From: an uncultured Bacteroidales bacterium
GTDB taxonomy: Bacteria > Bacteroidota > Bacteroidia > Bacteroidales > UBA932
Reading direction: 5' to 3'
DNA length: 64,000 bases
Assembly: GCA_944326325.1 (NCBI GenBank)
Contig: CALVDQ010000001.1
Coordinates: 310,001 to 374,000 of the forward strand
Made by a program: the position numbers and the translations under genes. This document shows, one piece after another, positions 35,712-45,079 of this stretch (within the stretch, counting starts at the first letter, position 1; the number at the start of each line of letters is the position of its first letter). The notes beneath the pieces are model-generated. The model worked only from the letters and a program-made list of their open reading frames with translations, searched no databases and had not been told where the DNA came from.

Positions 35712-37496
35712 ATGAAAAGATTGATTTCTGCCACAGTATTTGCCGCAGCGGCCCTGACCTTGCTGCATCAGCAGGATGCCGGAGCCTGCACGAACATCCT
35801 CGTCACAAAGGGGGCGAGTGCCGACGGATCCTGCATGATTTCATACGCAGCTGATTCCCATACGCTTTTCGGAGAACTTTACTTCCATCCCGCCTCAAGC
35901 TGGCCGGAAGGCTCCATGCTCGACATATATGAGTGGGATACGGGGAAATATCTCGGACAGATTCCCCAGGTCCGCCATACCTACCAGACCGTGGGCAACA
36001 TGAACGAGCACCAGCTTGTCATCGGAGAGACCACATACGGAGGACGGGCCGAACTTTATGACTCTACGGGCATCATGGATTACGGGTCCCTGATATATGT
36101 GGCCCTGCAGAGGGCAAAGACTGCCAGGGAGGCCATCGAGGTCATCGTCAACCTTGCCGACACCTACGGATATTGTTCTTCGGGCGAATCCTTTTCGATA
36201 GCGGACAAAGACGAAGTCTGGGTCATGGACCTCATCGGCAAAGGCTACAAGGCAGGCAAGGACGGCAATGAACGCAAAGGTATTGTCTGGGTGGCCCGCA
36301 GGGTGCCGGACGGATATATCTGCGCACATGCCAACCAGTCCAGGATAAGCACCTTCCCTTTTGACGACCCTGAAAACTGTATGTATTCTCCGGATGTGGT
36401 CTCTTTCGCGCGCGAGATGGGCTACTTCGACGGCAAGGATGAGGACTTCAGTTTCTGTGACGCATACAATCCCTTGAATTTCGGGGCGATGAGGGGCTGT
36501 GAAGCGCGTGCATGGTCAGCCTTCAACATCCTTTGTGACGGGAAGTTCACTTTCGAGGATGAAGACGGGAACCTTGTCACCCGTGATTCTTATGACTATA
36601 TAGACTATGCCATGGGCTATGACGCCGGGAAACGTTTCCCTCTTTTCGTGAAACCTTCCCGCAAACTGGGCGTGAAGGATGTTGCCGATGCGATGCGCGA
36701 CCATTTCGAAGGCACCCCGATGGACATGACGACCGATATCGGTGCCGGCGGGAATGCGCTTCCTTACCGCTGGAGGCCTATGGAATTCGAATATGAGGGC
36801 GCGACATACGTGAACGAGCGGGCGATAGCCACGCAGCAGACCGGTTTCTGGTTCGTAGGCCAGTCCCGCGGATGGCTGCCTGACGTAGTGGGCGGACTTC
36901 TCTGGTTCGGTACCGACGATGCCGCCACCTCCTATCTTACCCCGATATATACTAATATTGTCAGGGTGCCGGAATGCTTCGCCGTAGGCAACGGCAATAT
37001 GCTGACATATTCCCCGACTTCGGCATTCTGGATATGCAACCGCGTCGCCAACGCCTGCTACAGGATGTACAATGTCATGGCTCCTGTCGTAAGGGCGAAA
37101 ATAGATGACTTCGAGAACAGCCAGATAGAGGCGGTCCCTGCCATAGACAGCCAGGCCCTTGACCTTTACAAGAAGGCGCTCGACACCCCGAGAAAGCAGA
37201 TCAGGCGCAACGACGAGATAGCCAGGACCGTGGATCCGTTTACAGAGGTGAAGGATTTCCTCACGGACTATTCTGTCGGTACGGCTCAGGGGATTTTCAA
37301 GGAATGGGTCGATCTCGAGACTTTCCTTCTCGTGAAGTTCATTGACGGCAACGTCAAGGCACAGAACCCTGACGGTTCTTTCACGACAAACGGCTGCTCC
37401 GACCATATCCCCGGCGGCATCACCAATCCGGGCTATACTGAAAAGTGGAAGGAAGCCGTTGTCCGCGACCATGGTGAGACGCTGAGAACCAGATAA
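35712..37496 (+). CDS. C69-family dipeptidase, exported
   Basis: This 594-residue protein has a signal peptide (about 1-25) ending just before CTNILVTKGASADGS. In family C69 (PepD/secernin-like Ntn hydrolases) the Cys exposed by processing is the nucleophile; here it is Cys26. The VGNMNEHQLVIGETTYGGR and PLNFGAMRGCEARAW stretches are typical of the family. It should hydrolyse dipeptides in the periplasm, in keeping with peptide-based feeding by Bacteroidales. The uvrC gene starts 12 bases after it. Confidence 0.93.
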   Translation: MKRLISATVFAAAALTLLHQQDAGACTNILVTKGASADGSCMISYAADSHTLFGELYFHPASSWPEGSMLDIYEWDTGKYLGQIPQVRHTYQTVGNMNEHQLVIGETTYGGRAELYDSTGIMDYGSLIYVALQRAKTAREAIEVIVNLADTYGYCSSGESFSIADKDEVWVMDLIGKGYKAGKDGNERKGIVWVARRVPDGYICAHANQSRISTFPFDDPENCMYSPDVVSFAREMGYFDGKDEDFSFCDAYNPLNFGAMRGCEARAWSAFNILCDGKFTFEDEDGNLVTRDSYDYIDYAMGYDAGKRFPLFVKPSRKLGVKDVADAMRDHFEGTPMDMTTDIGAGGNALPYRWRPMEFEYEGATYVNERAIATQQTGFWFVGQSRGWLPDVVGGLLWFGTDDAATSYLTPIYTNIVRVPECFAVGNGNMLTYSPTSAFWICNRVANACYRMYNVMAPVVRAKIDDFENSQIEAVPAIDSQALDLYKKALDTPRKQIRRNDEIARTVDPFTEVKDFLTDYSVGTAQGIFKEWVDLETFLLVKFIDGNVKAQNPDGSFTTNGCSDHIPGGITNPGYTEKWKEAVVRDHGETLRTR

Positions 37497-37508
37497 GTCC
37501 GTACCGTA

Positions 37509-39302
37509 TTGACAGTCAAGGAAAAAATATCACTTTTCCCTCATGCCCCCGGCGTCTACCGTTATTATGACGCCGAGGGTAATGTCATCTATGTAGGAAA
37601 GGCAAAGGACCTTCACAAGCGGGTGGCGCAGTATTTCGTTTCTCCAGACCGGCTTACCCGCAAGACGGCGGTCATGGTATCCAGGATAGCCGATGCACAG
37701 TATTCCGTGGTGGATTCCGAGGCGGATGCCCTGCTTCTCGAGAACAACCTCATCAAACAGTACAAGCCCAGGTACAATATCCTGCTGAAGGATTCCAAGA
37801 CCTATCCGTGGATCTGCGTCAGTGCGGACGAGTTCCCGAAGGTGTACCTTACCAGACGTTTTGTCAAAGACGGGTCCAGGTACTTCGGTCCGTACAGTTC
37901 GGTGATGCACGCGAGGAACCTTCTCGAACTCTTTTCCGAACTGTATCCCTTGCGAAGCTGCAACCTCAGGATTACGGCGGAGGCGGTGTTGAGGAAGAAG
38001 TTCCGTCCATGCCTGGACTTCCATATCGGAAAATGCCGGGGATGCTGTGTAGGCGGTATTTCCGTCAAGGAATACAATGACAATGTCGAGGAGATTGTAA
38101 GACTCCTGAAAGGCGGGGGCAGGGAGATGATAAGGCATCTGAAGGAACAGATGACGGAGGCTGCGGCACAGCTTGATTTCGAGACGGCCGAGGAATACAG
38201 GAAAAAGATGGTCTCGCTCGAGAAACATTACGGCAAGTCCCTGATCGTAAGCTCCACTATCGGCAGTCTGGATGTGTTTTCTCTTGTCTTCGACACCAAC
38301 GAGGCTTTCGGGAATTTCATGCGGCTGAAGGACGGTGCGGTCATCCAGTCCCTTAATCTCGGGTTCAAGATGAACATAGAGGAGGAACAGTCTGCCGTAC
38401 TGGGGATGTTCATCGGCGAAATCCGTTTGAAATTCGGGGAACTGTCCCGCGAAGTCCTTGTTCCGTTCATGCCGGATGTCAGGATGGACGGGGTGGAATT
38501 CCGTATCCCGGTCAAGGGTGACAGGCTGGCCTTGCTGGAGCTAAGCCTGAAGAATGCCAAGGAAATGAGGTTCAATGCCCTGAAGCAGCAGGAGCATACT
38601 GACCCGGACGAATTCCGGATGAAGGTCATGACTGAGCTTCAGCGAGCTCTCGGGATGAAGGAGCTGCCCAGGCATATCGAGTGTTTCGACAACTCGAATA
38701 TCCAGGGTACCAACCCGGTGGCCTCCTGCGTCGTTTTCCGGGATGCCGTTCCTTCAAGGAAGGATTATCGCCATTTCAACATAAAGACAGTCGTAGGACC
38801 GGATGATTTCGCTTCGATGAAGGAGGTCGTAAACAGAAGATACTCGAGGATGTTGCGGGAAGCTCCGGACGATCTTCCGCAGCTCATTGTCATCGATGGC
38901 GGGAAAGGCCAGCTCGGAAGTGCGTACGAAGCCCTGTACGAACTCGGCATCGCGGACAGTCTCACGGTTGTCGGCCTGGCCAAGAGATTCGAGGAGATTA
39001 TCAGGGTAGGGGATCCGCATCCTCTCTTTCTCGACCGCAATTCCCAGGCATTGAAAGTCATGCAGCACATCAGAGATGAGGCGCACCGGTTCGGCATAAC
39101 GCATCACCGCAACCGCAGGAGCAAGGCCCAGATCAAGTCGGCCCTGCGTGAGATAAAGGGTGTCGGAGAGAAAACCGAGCAGCGTCTGATAATGCACTAC
39201 GGAAGCGTCGCGAGGATAGCTGCGGCTTCCGTAGAAGACATGGCCGGACTGATAGGCAAGGACCTTGCACAGAAAGTCCATGACCACCTCAAGTGTCTAT
39301 AA
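37509..39302 (+). CDS. uvrC: Excinuclease ABC subunit C
   Basis: This 597-residue protein makes both incisions in nucleotide excision repair. An N-terminal GIY-YIG nuclease (GVYRYYDAEGNVIYVGKAK, about 14-35) is followed by the Cys-rich segment CLDFHIGKCRGCCVG, a UVR motif that binds UvrB (about 200-237), the RNase H-like endonuclease domain (HIECFDNSNIQG, VIDGGKGQL), and C-terminal helix-hairpin-helix motifs (LREIKGVGEKTEQRL). The start is TTG at 37509; no in-frame ATG preserves the GIY-YIG domain. Confidence 0.95.
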   Translation: MTVKEKISLFPHAPGVYRYYDAEGNVIYVGKAKDLHKRVAQYFVSPDRLTRKTAVMVSRIADAQYSVVDSEADALLLENNLIKQYKPRYNILLKDSKTYPWICVSADEFPKVYLTRRFVKDGSRYFGPYSSVMHARNLLELFSELYPLRSCNLRITAEAVLRKKFRPCLDFHIGKCRGCCVGGISVKEYNDNVEEIVRLLKGGGREMIRHLKEQMTEAAAQLDFETAEEYRKKMVSLEKHYGKSLIVSSTIGSLDVFSLVFDTNEAFGNFMRLKDGAVIQSLNLGFKMNIEEEQSAVLGMFIGEIRLKFGELSREVLVPFMPDVRMDGVEFRIPVKGDRLALLELSLKNAKEMRFNALKQQEHTDPDEFRMKVMTELQRALGMKELPRHIECFDNSNIQGTNPVASCVVFRDAVPSRKDYRHFNIKTVVGPDDFASMKEVVNRRYSRMLREAPDDLPQLIVIDGGKGQLGSAYEALYELGIADSLTVVGLAKRFEEIIRVGDPHPLFLDRNSQALKVMQHIRDEAHRFGITHHRNRRSKAQIKSALREIKGVGEKTEQRLIMHYGSVARIAAASVEDMAGLIGKDLAQKVHDHLKCL

Positions 39303-39314
39303 TGTCAAGAAAAT

Positions 39315-39345
39315 TTTGATTTTGAGGATTTTTTTACTTACTTTG
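39315..39345 (+). promoter_or_regulatory. Promoter of acpP
   Basis: TTTG (39315-39318), 19 bases, TTACTTTG (39338-39345), one mismatch from TAnnTTTG. It lies about 70 bases upstream of acpP, in the AT-rich gap after uvrC. Confidence 0.6.
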
Positions 39346-39412
39346 CGCCCGATAATGTGCTGAACAAGTGTATTTAAACATAAACTTTTTAATTAATTAA
39401 ACTTATAACATT

Positions 39413-39655
39413 ATGTCAGACGTTGCATCTAAAGTAAAAGCAATTATCGTTGACAAACTGGGCGTTGACGAATCTGAAGTAACAGAAACTGCAAGCTTTA
39501 CAAATGACCTCGGTGCAGATTCCCTTGATACAGTTGAACTGATAATGGAGTTCGAGAAAGCCTTCAACATCACAATCCCTGATGAGGATGCAGGAGAGAA
39601 GATCTCTACCGTTCAGGACGCTATCGACTACATCGAGAAAAAGCTTAACGCCTAA
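39413..39655 (+). CDS. acpP: Acyl carrier protein
   Basis: This 80-residue acidic protein has the phosphopantetheine attachment site [16 protein letters not shown] with Ser37. It carries growing acyl chains in fatty acid synthesis. Usually fabF lies next to acpP in bacteria; here the gene stands alone between uvrC and the convergent DUF4270 gene, with its own promoter and terminator. Confidence 0.97.
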   Translation: MSDVASKVKAIIVDKLGVDESEVTETASFTNDLGADSLDTVELIMEFEKAFNITIPDEDAGEKISTVQDAIDYIEKKLNA

Positions 39656-39677
39656 TTAATCGACAAATAATCAAAAA

Positions 39678-39709
39678 ATAACCGACCTTCCAGGCCGGCT
39701 ATTTTTTTA
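39678..39709. terminator. Bidirectional intrinsic terminator between acpP and the DUF4270 gene
   Basis: ATAACCG ... CGGCTAT forms a stem with one mismatch around an inner GACC/GGcC-like segment, with T7 on the plus strand and an A-run on the 5' side. It serves acpP and probably the convergent minus-strand unit. Confidence 0.65.
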
Positions 39710-39728
39710 TGTTTACATGGATGACGTC

Positions 39729-41459
39729 CTACCGTCCGGACATCTTCGATACGGAATAGGTGACAATCAGACGTGGCAGTCCGAACCTGTCCTTGTCCGT
39801 GTCTCCGGACGTGGCCGTCGGACCGTTCAGGACGCCGCGGTAATACCTGTCCTTGTCAAGCTGCATGGAGACAGTGGTCTGGGACGATGACTGGGAGCTT
39901 GCGTACTGGGCGGCGAGCATATAGTTGTAGTAGTTGCTCATGCCGTAGTAGCTGTCGTAGTAGTTCCCGTAATATCCACCGTAGCCTCCGTAATATCCGC
40001 CGTAACCATACCCGTACAGACTGTTGTAGTAATCGTAATACGCCAGATTCGCGTAGTAGTCGCTCAGGGCATTGTCATTGCTTGACTCGGACTGTACGGT
40101 TTCATTGGCCATTGTGAGCATCCAGATGTCGTAGTCATCGTAGTTCTCGTCATTTGCCCTCCTGAGTATTTCCTGTACGTGATGGCTTATGTCGGGCGAG
40201 TAGCAGTTCATGGAGCGGTTTATGTCGCCCTGGTTTTCGGATTCCACGCTGGAGTCGGTCAGACCGGCGAAAGAATATATCTCCTCCCCTGTATCTTCGT
40301 CCGTCGAGGTCCGTCTGCAGGTAGGGCTGAGCCTGTCCGGATAGAGGTACATACTTTCGTATCCCTCCTGGTCGAACGTATACGGAAGGACTACCGTGGC
40401 CTTGTGGATTATCACACCGTCCGGGTCAATGCCGTTTTCTCCCATGATATCCATCATGCTTTCCTTTATTTCTCTGGCGGAAATAACTGGTTTCATGCCG
40501 CTTCCGCCTTCGATATAAATTACCTCCTCAGCCTGTACGCCTTCTTCAAGAATGCTTTCCTTGTCACCGACGGTAGCGATGTTCAGCGCGAACTGCGGGG
40601 TCTGCGACGGGGTGACATAGCTGCTTGTGGCTTTCTGGTAGACGCTCATGTCCTGGGCTCCGAAGAAGAACAGGAATGAGGTGTCGACCTGCTTCCTGGT
40701 TCCGTAGTCTGCCCTGAATTTCAGTTCCGCATAGTTCCCTGCGATATAATATGAGTCTGACACCTGTATCGCCAGGTCGAACATATCTATCCTGCCGCCG
40801 TCAGCCACCTGGTCATCTGTCTTGATGTAGATGCCCGGCAGTTCCTTCACATAGTTGCTTACCGAATCCAGCCTGTTTTCCGCCTGCAGTTTCTTTATCC
40901 CTGCAATGTACTCGTCTCCGAAACTTGTGTTGAAATCGAAGGCCAGGGAATCCTGTCCGAAATAACTGAATACCGGGGCCACCCGCTCTCCGATGGCAAG
41001 CTTGTCCTCGTCGCCGATATATATTGCCTCATCCCCGATTTCTTCAGTCAGCTTGTATACATTCACGTTCTGGATGATGTTTGCCTGGTTTTCATCCGGC
41101 CAGGACAGCGTATCCCTGACTGCGCTGAAGTGGAACTGTGTGCATACCGGATTCTCCCCGAAGTCCATGTCAGGGCTTACCGGTATCAGCGGAAAGGCGC
41201 TTCCCCTTGTCGTAAGGCCGAAAAGTTCGTCCCTTACCGAACCGATGGTGATTCTTGAAGAACTGTAGCCCGACAGTTTGTCCGTGTTCTTCATCCTTAT
41301 GTCTGTCAGGTAGATGGTGTCAGTATAGACATCGTACAGATGACGTGTCGGAATATATTCCTTGCCGAGCTCCTCATTGATTTCCACGCAGGAAAGCATA
41401 CATCCCAATCCTGCTACAAGTCCTGCTGCAAGGTGAATGAATTTCAGCTGCATTTTCAA
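39729..41459 (-). CDS. DUF4270 lipoprotein
   Basis: This 576-residue protein has a lipoprotein signal (lipobox near LSC, Cys about 24) and then a DUF4270 domain (YTDTIYLTDIRMKNTDKLS onward). The family is restricted to Bacteroidetes and often encoded next to a starch-synthase-like protein, as here, where the two genes overlap by four bases. Residues about 475-520 form a striking Tyr/Gly-rich tract (GYGYGGYYGGYGGYYGN inside it) that is not a usual part of the family. Function unknown; surface or periplasmic location likely. Confidence 0.88.
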   Translation of the reverse strand: MKMQLKFIHLAAGLVAGLGCMLSCVEINEELGKEYIPTRHLYDVYTDTIYLTDIRMKNTDKLSGYSSSRITIGSVRDELFGLTTRGSAFPLIPVSPDMDFGENPVCTQFHFSAVRDTLSWPDENQANIIQNVNVYKLTEEIGDEAIYIGDEDKLAIGERVAPVFSYFGQDSLAFDFNTSFGDEYIAGIKKLQAENRLDSVSNYVKELPGIYIKTDDQVADGGRIDMFDLAIQVSDSYYIAGNYAELKFRADYGTRKQVDTSFLFFFGAQDMSVYQKATSSYVTPSQTPQFALNIATVGDKESILEEGVQAEEVIYIEGGSGMKPVISAREIKESMMDIMGENGIDPDGVIIHKATVVLPYTFDQEGYESMYLYPDRLSPTCRRTSTDEDTGEEIYSFAGLTDSSVESENQGDINRSMNCYSPDISHHVQEILRRANDENYDDYDIWMLTMANETVQSESSNDNALSDYYANLAYYDYYNSLYGYGYGGYYGGYGGYYGNYYDSYYGMSNYYNYMLAAQYASSQSSSQTTVSMQLDKDRYYRGVLNGPTATSGDTDKDRFGLPRLIVTYSVSKMSGR

Positions 41460-42280
41460 AACCGGTCGTAAAAATTGTTGTAAACATCGATATAGGCCCC
41501 GCTTTCGAGAGCCCCGGCGTCATACGGGAGTACCGGAAGCCCGGACTTTTCGCAATAGTCCGCCAGTTCCCGGCTTATGTCGCCGGATCCCATGATGATG
41601 CCGTCCGAATAGCGGACCGCCAATTTCGCAAGATTTATGCCATCAAGATCTTCCATGGCATCCAGGTCGGCCGCGGTGATGTCGCCGAACCGGATCTTTT
41701 CCTTGAAATCGTCCGAGAACCTTTCTGTCCCGATGTCATCGTACAGGGACAGGATTACCTTGCTTGAGGAGAATATCGGGTCATCCGAATAGACTTTCCT
41801 GAGGTACAGGGGGAGTATCTGGGATATCCATCCCTGGCAGTGTATGATGTCCGGCGCCCACCTGAGCTTCTTGACCGTCTCGAGGACGCCGCGTGCGAAG
41901 AACACCGCGCGTTCCCCGTTGTCCTCGAAGAACCTGCCTTCTTCATCACGGTAGACCTGCTTCCTGTGGAAATAGTCTTCGTTGTCGATGAAGTAAACCT
42001 GCATCCGTGCCGCGGATATCGAGGCCACCTTGATGACGAGAGGCCTGTCCACGTCGTTTATGATGATGTTCATCCCTGAAAGACGGATGACTTCGTGCAG
42101 CTGGTTCTTCCTCTCGTTTATGCAGCCGTAACGCGGCATGAACGACCGGATCTCCTTCTTGCGCTCCTGGATTCCCTGAGGGAGGAACCGCCCAATCCTG
42201 GAAATGCCGCTCTCGGGAAGATATGGATATATTTCCGAGTTGACAAACAAGATTTTTTTTGCAGATTCTCCCATATTCAA
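41456..42280 (-). CDS. Starch/glycogen synthase-like protein (GT5 catalytic N-domain only)
   Basis: This 274-residue protein resembles the N-terminal Rossmann domain of GT5 glycogen synthases: ILFVNSEIYPYLPESGISR in place of the usual KVGGLADV region, and WAPDIIHCQGWISQILPLYL. The second Rossmann domain, with the catalytic ExxxxxE motif, is absent, as is normal for this short Bacteroidetes subgroup. Glycogen synthase activity is therefore doubtful. Another start, six bases on, gives MGESAKK. It is divergent from ftsX and co-directional with the DUF4270 gene. Confidence 0.82.
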   Translation of the reverse strand: MNMGESAKKILFVNSEIYPYLPESGISRIGRFLPQGIQERKKEIRSFMPRYGCINERKNQLHEVIRLSGMNIIINDVDRPLVIKVASISAARMQVYFIDNEDYFHRKQVYRDEEGRFFEDNGERAVFFARGVLETVKKLRWAPDIIHCQGWISQILPLYLRKVYSDDPIFSSSKVILSLYDDIGTERFSDDFKEKIRFGDITAADLDAMEDLDGINLAKLAVRYSDGIIMGSGDISRELADYCEKSGLPVLPYDAGALESGAYIDVYNNFYDRF

Positions 42281-42332
42281 GGCGTTAAAGACAAAAACTC
42301 AACAAATATAATAATTTTTTTTGATATTTCAC

Positions 42333-42340
42333 TATCTTTG
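42333..42340 (+). promoter_or_regulatory. Likely -7 element of the ftsX operon
   Basis: TATCTTTG matches TAnnTTTG exactly, 27 bases before the ftsX ATG. No good TTTG box lies at the usual distance, only an AT-rich stretch, so the full promoter is tentative. Confidence 0.45.
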
Positions 42341-42367
42341 ACCCCCGAATGGGTGATTGATTTTGTT

Positions 42368-43246
42368 ATGGGAAAGGAAGAACGCGGCATAATCGGCAGG
42401 AGACTGCGCAGCGCATATCTTTCGACAGTGATAAGTATCAGCCTGGTACTTCTGCTTGTCGGGATTGCGGGCCTGCTGCTTGTCAATGCCAGGTCTGTCT
42501 CCGACTATTTCAAGGAGAATATGCAGATTTCCGTGATGCTGAAGCAGAACACGAGTGAAAAGGCCGCCAGGGATTTTCTCCTCGATCTCGGTTCCGAGCG
42601 CTTCATCAAGTCCACGGAGTTCATTTCCGTGGAGCAGGGGGAGAAGGAGATGGCGGAGATGCTCGGTGAGGATTTCCTGGACGTGTTCGAATCCAGTCCT
42701 ATCCCTGTTTCCATAGATGTCACCCTGAAGGCCGGATATGTCTCCGCTGACAGCCTGGATATGGTGAAAAGGGAGATTTCGGAATCGCCTCTGGTTGATG
42801 AGGTGGTGTACCAGCGGTCGCTGGTGGAGGCCCTCAATGCCAATCTGAGCAAGATATCCCTTGTGCTCGGAGTCTTTATCGCGTTGTTGCTCTTCGTGTC
42901 TTTTGTTCTGATCAACAATACGATACGTCTTAATGTCTATGCCAGGAGGTTTACGATACATACCATGAAGCTGGTCGGCGCCACGCGCGCCTTCATCCGG
43001 GCTCCGTTCCTGCTCCAGTCTGTCTTCCAGGGGGTCTTTTCGGCCATGATAGCCATCCTCGGGCTGATCGGGCTGCTCTTCTTTGTCAGGAGCGAGGTTG
43101 CGCAGCTGTTCGAGATCTTCAGCCTGAAGCTGCTCCTTCTCGTGATGGCCATAGTTGTCGTCGCGGGTGTCCTGATCTGCCTCGTCAGCACATGGTTTGT
43201 CGTGAACAGGCTTGTTTCTTTGGATAAGGATGATTTATATTTTTGA
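42368..43246 (+). CDS. ftsX: Cell division protein FtsX
   Basis: This 292-residue permease-like protein has four membrane helices (about 20-40, 165-190, 215-240, 255-280) and a periplasmic domain between the first two, as in FtsX. With the ATPase FtsE it couples septal peptidoglycan hydrolase activation to division. The ATG at 42368 (MGKEERGIIGRRL) is chosen; the frame opens upstream across the divergent gene's start, which is not plausible. ftsE is not in the window. Confidence 0.92.
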   Translation: MGKEERGIIGRRLRSAYLSTVISISLVLLLVGIAGLLLVNARSVSDYFKENMQISVMLKQNTSEKAARDFLLDLGSERFIKSTEFISVEQGEKEMAEMLGEDFLDVFESSPIPVSIDVTLKAGYVSADSLDMVKREISESPLVDEVVYQRSLVEALNANLSKISLVLGVFIALLLFVSFVLINNTIRLNVYARRFTIHTMKLVGATRAFIRAPFLLQSVFQGVFSAMIAILGLIGLLFFVRSEVAQLFEIFSLKLLLLVMAIVVVAGVLICLVSTWFVVNRLVSLDKDDLYF

Positions 43247-43252
43247 TTTGCA

Positions 43253-43486
43253 ATGGAGAATATGCCAATAACCCCGAAGGGGCTCCGGTTCGTGCTTGCC
43301 GGTCTGATAGTGATGGTGGCGGGATATATACTTCTTGCCGGAGGAGGTGTGAAGGATCCGGAAGTGTTCAACTATGCGATGTTCGATTTCCGCCGGCTGG
43401 TGGCCGCTCCCGTGGTGATACTGTGCGGAGTGGTCGTCATCATAGCCGGGATAATGAACAAGGACAAGGATGTGAAACAGGAATAA
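43253..43486 (+). CDS. DUF3098 membrane protein
   Basis: This 77-residue protein has two membrane helices separated by a short loop (PEVFNYAMFDFRR) characteristic of DUF3098. In Bacteroidetes it is commonly found between ftsX and uppP, as here, with 6-base and 3-base gaps. The function is unknown; the constant context suggests a link to cell-wall synthesis. Confidence 0.88.
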   Translation: MENMPITPKGLRFVLAGLIVMVAGYILLAGGGVKDPEVFNYAMFDFRRLVAAPVVILCGVVVIIAGIMNKDKDVKQE

Positions 43487-43489
43487 CGG

Positions 43490-44296
43490 ATGGATATGGA
43501 ATGGTTTGAGGCCGTCATCCTCGGGCTTGTACAGGGGCTGACGGAATTTCTGCCTGTGAGCAGCAGCGGGCATCTTGTGATAGGAAGGGACCTGCTCGGT
43601 GTCGAGGCTTCCGATGACCTTGTCTTCGAGGTCACCGTACATGCAGCAACGGTATTGAGTACCATAGTAGTGTTCCGCAGGCAGCTGTGGAACCTGATAA
43701 AGGGCTTCTTCAGGTTCAGGAACAATGACGAGACGGACTATGTCCTGAAGATATTCCTGTCCATGGTCCCGGTGTTCATAGTCGGGGTCTTCTTCAAGGA
43801 TGCCGTCACGGGGCTGTTCGGCTCCGTAAGGTCGGTGGCGTGGGCGCTTCTTGCCACGGCCGTCCTGCTCTGTTTCTCGGATTTTTTCAATGGTTTCAGG
43901 AAGGTTCGTGAAAAGGAATACCGCAACGGCATTTCCTGGTGGCAGGCTTTCGTCGTGGGACTTAGCCAGGCTGTCGCTGTCATTCCGGGACTTTCCCGCT
44001 CCGGTACCACGATCGCGACCGGCCTTATTTCCGGTGTAAAGCGGAACGTGATGGCCCAGTTCTCTTTCCTGATGGTGCTGATTCCCATCCTCGGGGAAAC
44101 GTTCCTGCAGTTTGTGGGCGGGGAGATGTCCGAGTCCTCTATAGGGTGGCTCCCTCTGCTGCTCGGGTTCGTGTCGGCGTTCGTATCGGGACTTTTCGCC
44201 TGCAAGGTGATGATCGCCCTCGTGAAAAAGGCGAGACTGAGCTGGTTCGCCCTCTACTGTTTCATCGTGGCAACGGTGATCCTTGTCCTGAAATAA
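43490..44296 (+). CDS. uppP: Undecaprenyl-diphosphate phosphatase
   Basis: This 268-residue polytopic protein recycles undecaprenyl diphosphate to the monophosphate carrier used for peptidoglycan and O-antigen. It has the two family signatures: GLTEFLPVSSSGHL (about 15-28) and PGLSRSGTTIATGL (about 164-177), which carry the catalytic residues. It resembles BacA/UppP in length and helix count. Confidence 0.95.
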   Translation: MDMEWFEAVILGLVQGLTEFLPVSSSGHLVIGRDLLGVEASDDLVFEVTVHAATVLSTIVVFRRQLWNLIKGFFRFRNNDETDYVLKIFLSMVPVFIVGVFFKDAVTGLFGSVRSVAWALLATAVLLCFSDFFNGFRKVREKEYRNGISWWQAFVVGLSQAVAVIPGLSRSGTTIATGLISGVKRNVMAQFSFLMVLIPILGETFLQFVGGEMSESSIGWLPLLLGFVSAFVSGLFACKVMIALVKKARLSWFALYCFIVATVILVLK

Positions 44297-44329
44297 GACT
44301 GCTCTTTCGTTTGTCCTGCAGTGTCCCCT

Positions 44330-45079
44330 ATGGAAGGAAAGTCCCTGACATATTTTGTCGCAGACGTTCATCTCGGCCTGGCGGTTAACGGACCGGCAGA
44401 GCGGGAGGACCGCTTTGTATCCTTTCTCAGGTCGCTTCCGGAAGAGACTTCCGCACTGTATCTTCTCGGCGATATATGGGATTTCTGGTATGAATACAGG
44501 GATGTCGTCCCTAAAGGCTATGTGAGGGTCTTCGCGGCCCTGACCGACCTTATCGCTTCCGGAGTCGATGTCTATTTCTTCCAGGGCAACCACGATGTCT
44601 GGACCTACAGTTATTTTGAGGAGCTCGGGATGAAGCGTCTCGTGCAGCCTGCCTACGTGGAGATCGACGGTACGCATTTCTGCCTCGGCCATGGAGACGG
44701 CCTTGGTCCTGTCCCTCTTGGTTACCGGCTGCTTCGCGGAATCTTCCATAACCGCGTCCTTCAGTTCCTTTTCAGTATGCTGCATCCCTGGATCGCTTTC
44801 AGGATAGGGAACGGATGGTCCCGGAGAAACCGTCTTGCCAGGCATTCGGAGTATTTCTTCAGAGGAAAGGACGAACCGCTGTACAAGTTTGCCGCCGAAT
44901 ACGAGAAGACCCGCCCGGTGGACTATTTCATTTTCGGGCACTATCATGTGGATGTGAAGATGAGGACTCCTGAAGGGGCCGACCTGTTTGTCTTGAAAGA
45001 CTGGATCAGCTCCTCGCCTTACCTGTATTTCGACGGGATCTCTATACTTGGCGGGAATTTCCAGAAAAGCGAGAAGTAA
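44330..45079 (+). CDS. lpxH: UDP-2,3-diacylglucosamine diphosphatase (LpxH-like)
   Basis: This 249-residue metallophosphoesterase removes UMP from UDP-2,3-diacylglucosamine in lipid A synthesis. Metal-binding motifs appear in order: VADVHLG, LLGDIWDFW, QGNHD, LGHGDG and FGHYHVD. I use the ATG at 44330; a GTG at 44321 is possible. Its 3' end overlaps the convergent DUF4294 gene by 61 bases. Confidence 0.88.
   Translation: MEGKSLTYFVADVHLGLAVNGPAEREDRFVSFLRSLPEETSALYLLGDIWDFWYEYRDVVPKGYVRVFAALTDLIASGVDVYFFQGNHDVWTYSYFEELGMKRLVQPAYVEIDGTHFCLGHGDGLGPVPLGYRLLRGIFHNRVLQFLFSMLHPWIAFRIGNGWSRRNRLARHSEYFFRGKDEPLYKFAAEYEKTRPVDYFIFGHYHVDVKMRTPEGADLFVLKDWISSSPYLYFDGISILGGNFQKSEK

Noticed and set aside
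41456..42280. Full glycogen synthase assignment
   Set aside because: Only the N-terminal Rossmann half is encoded and the catalytic C-terminal half is absent, so the enzyme name would overstate the evidence.
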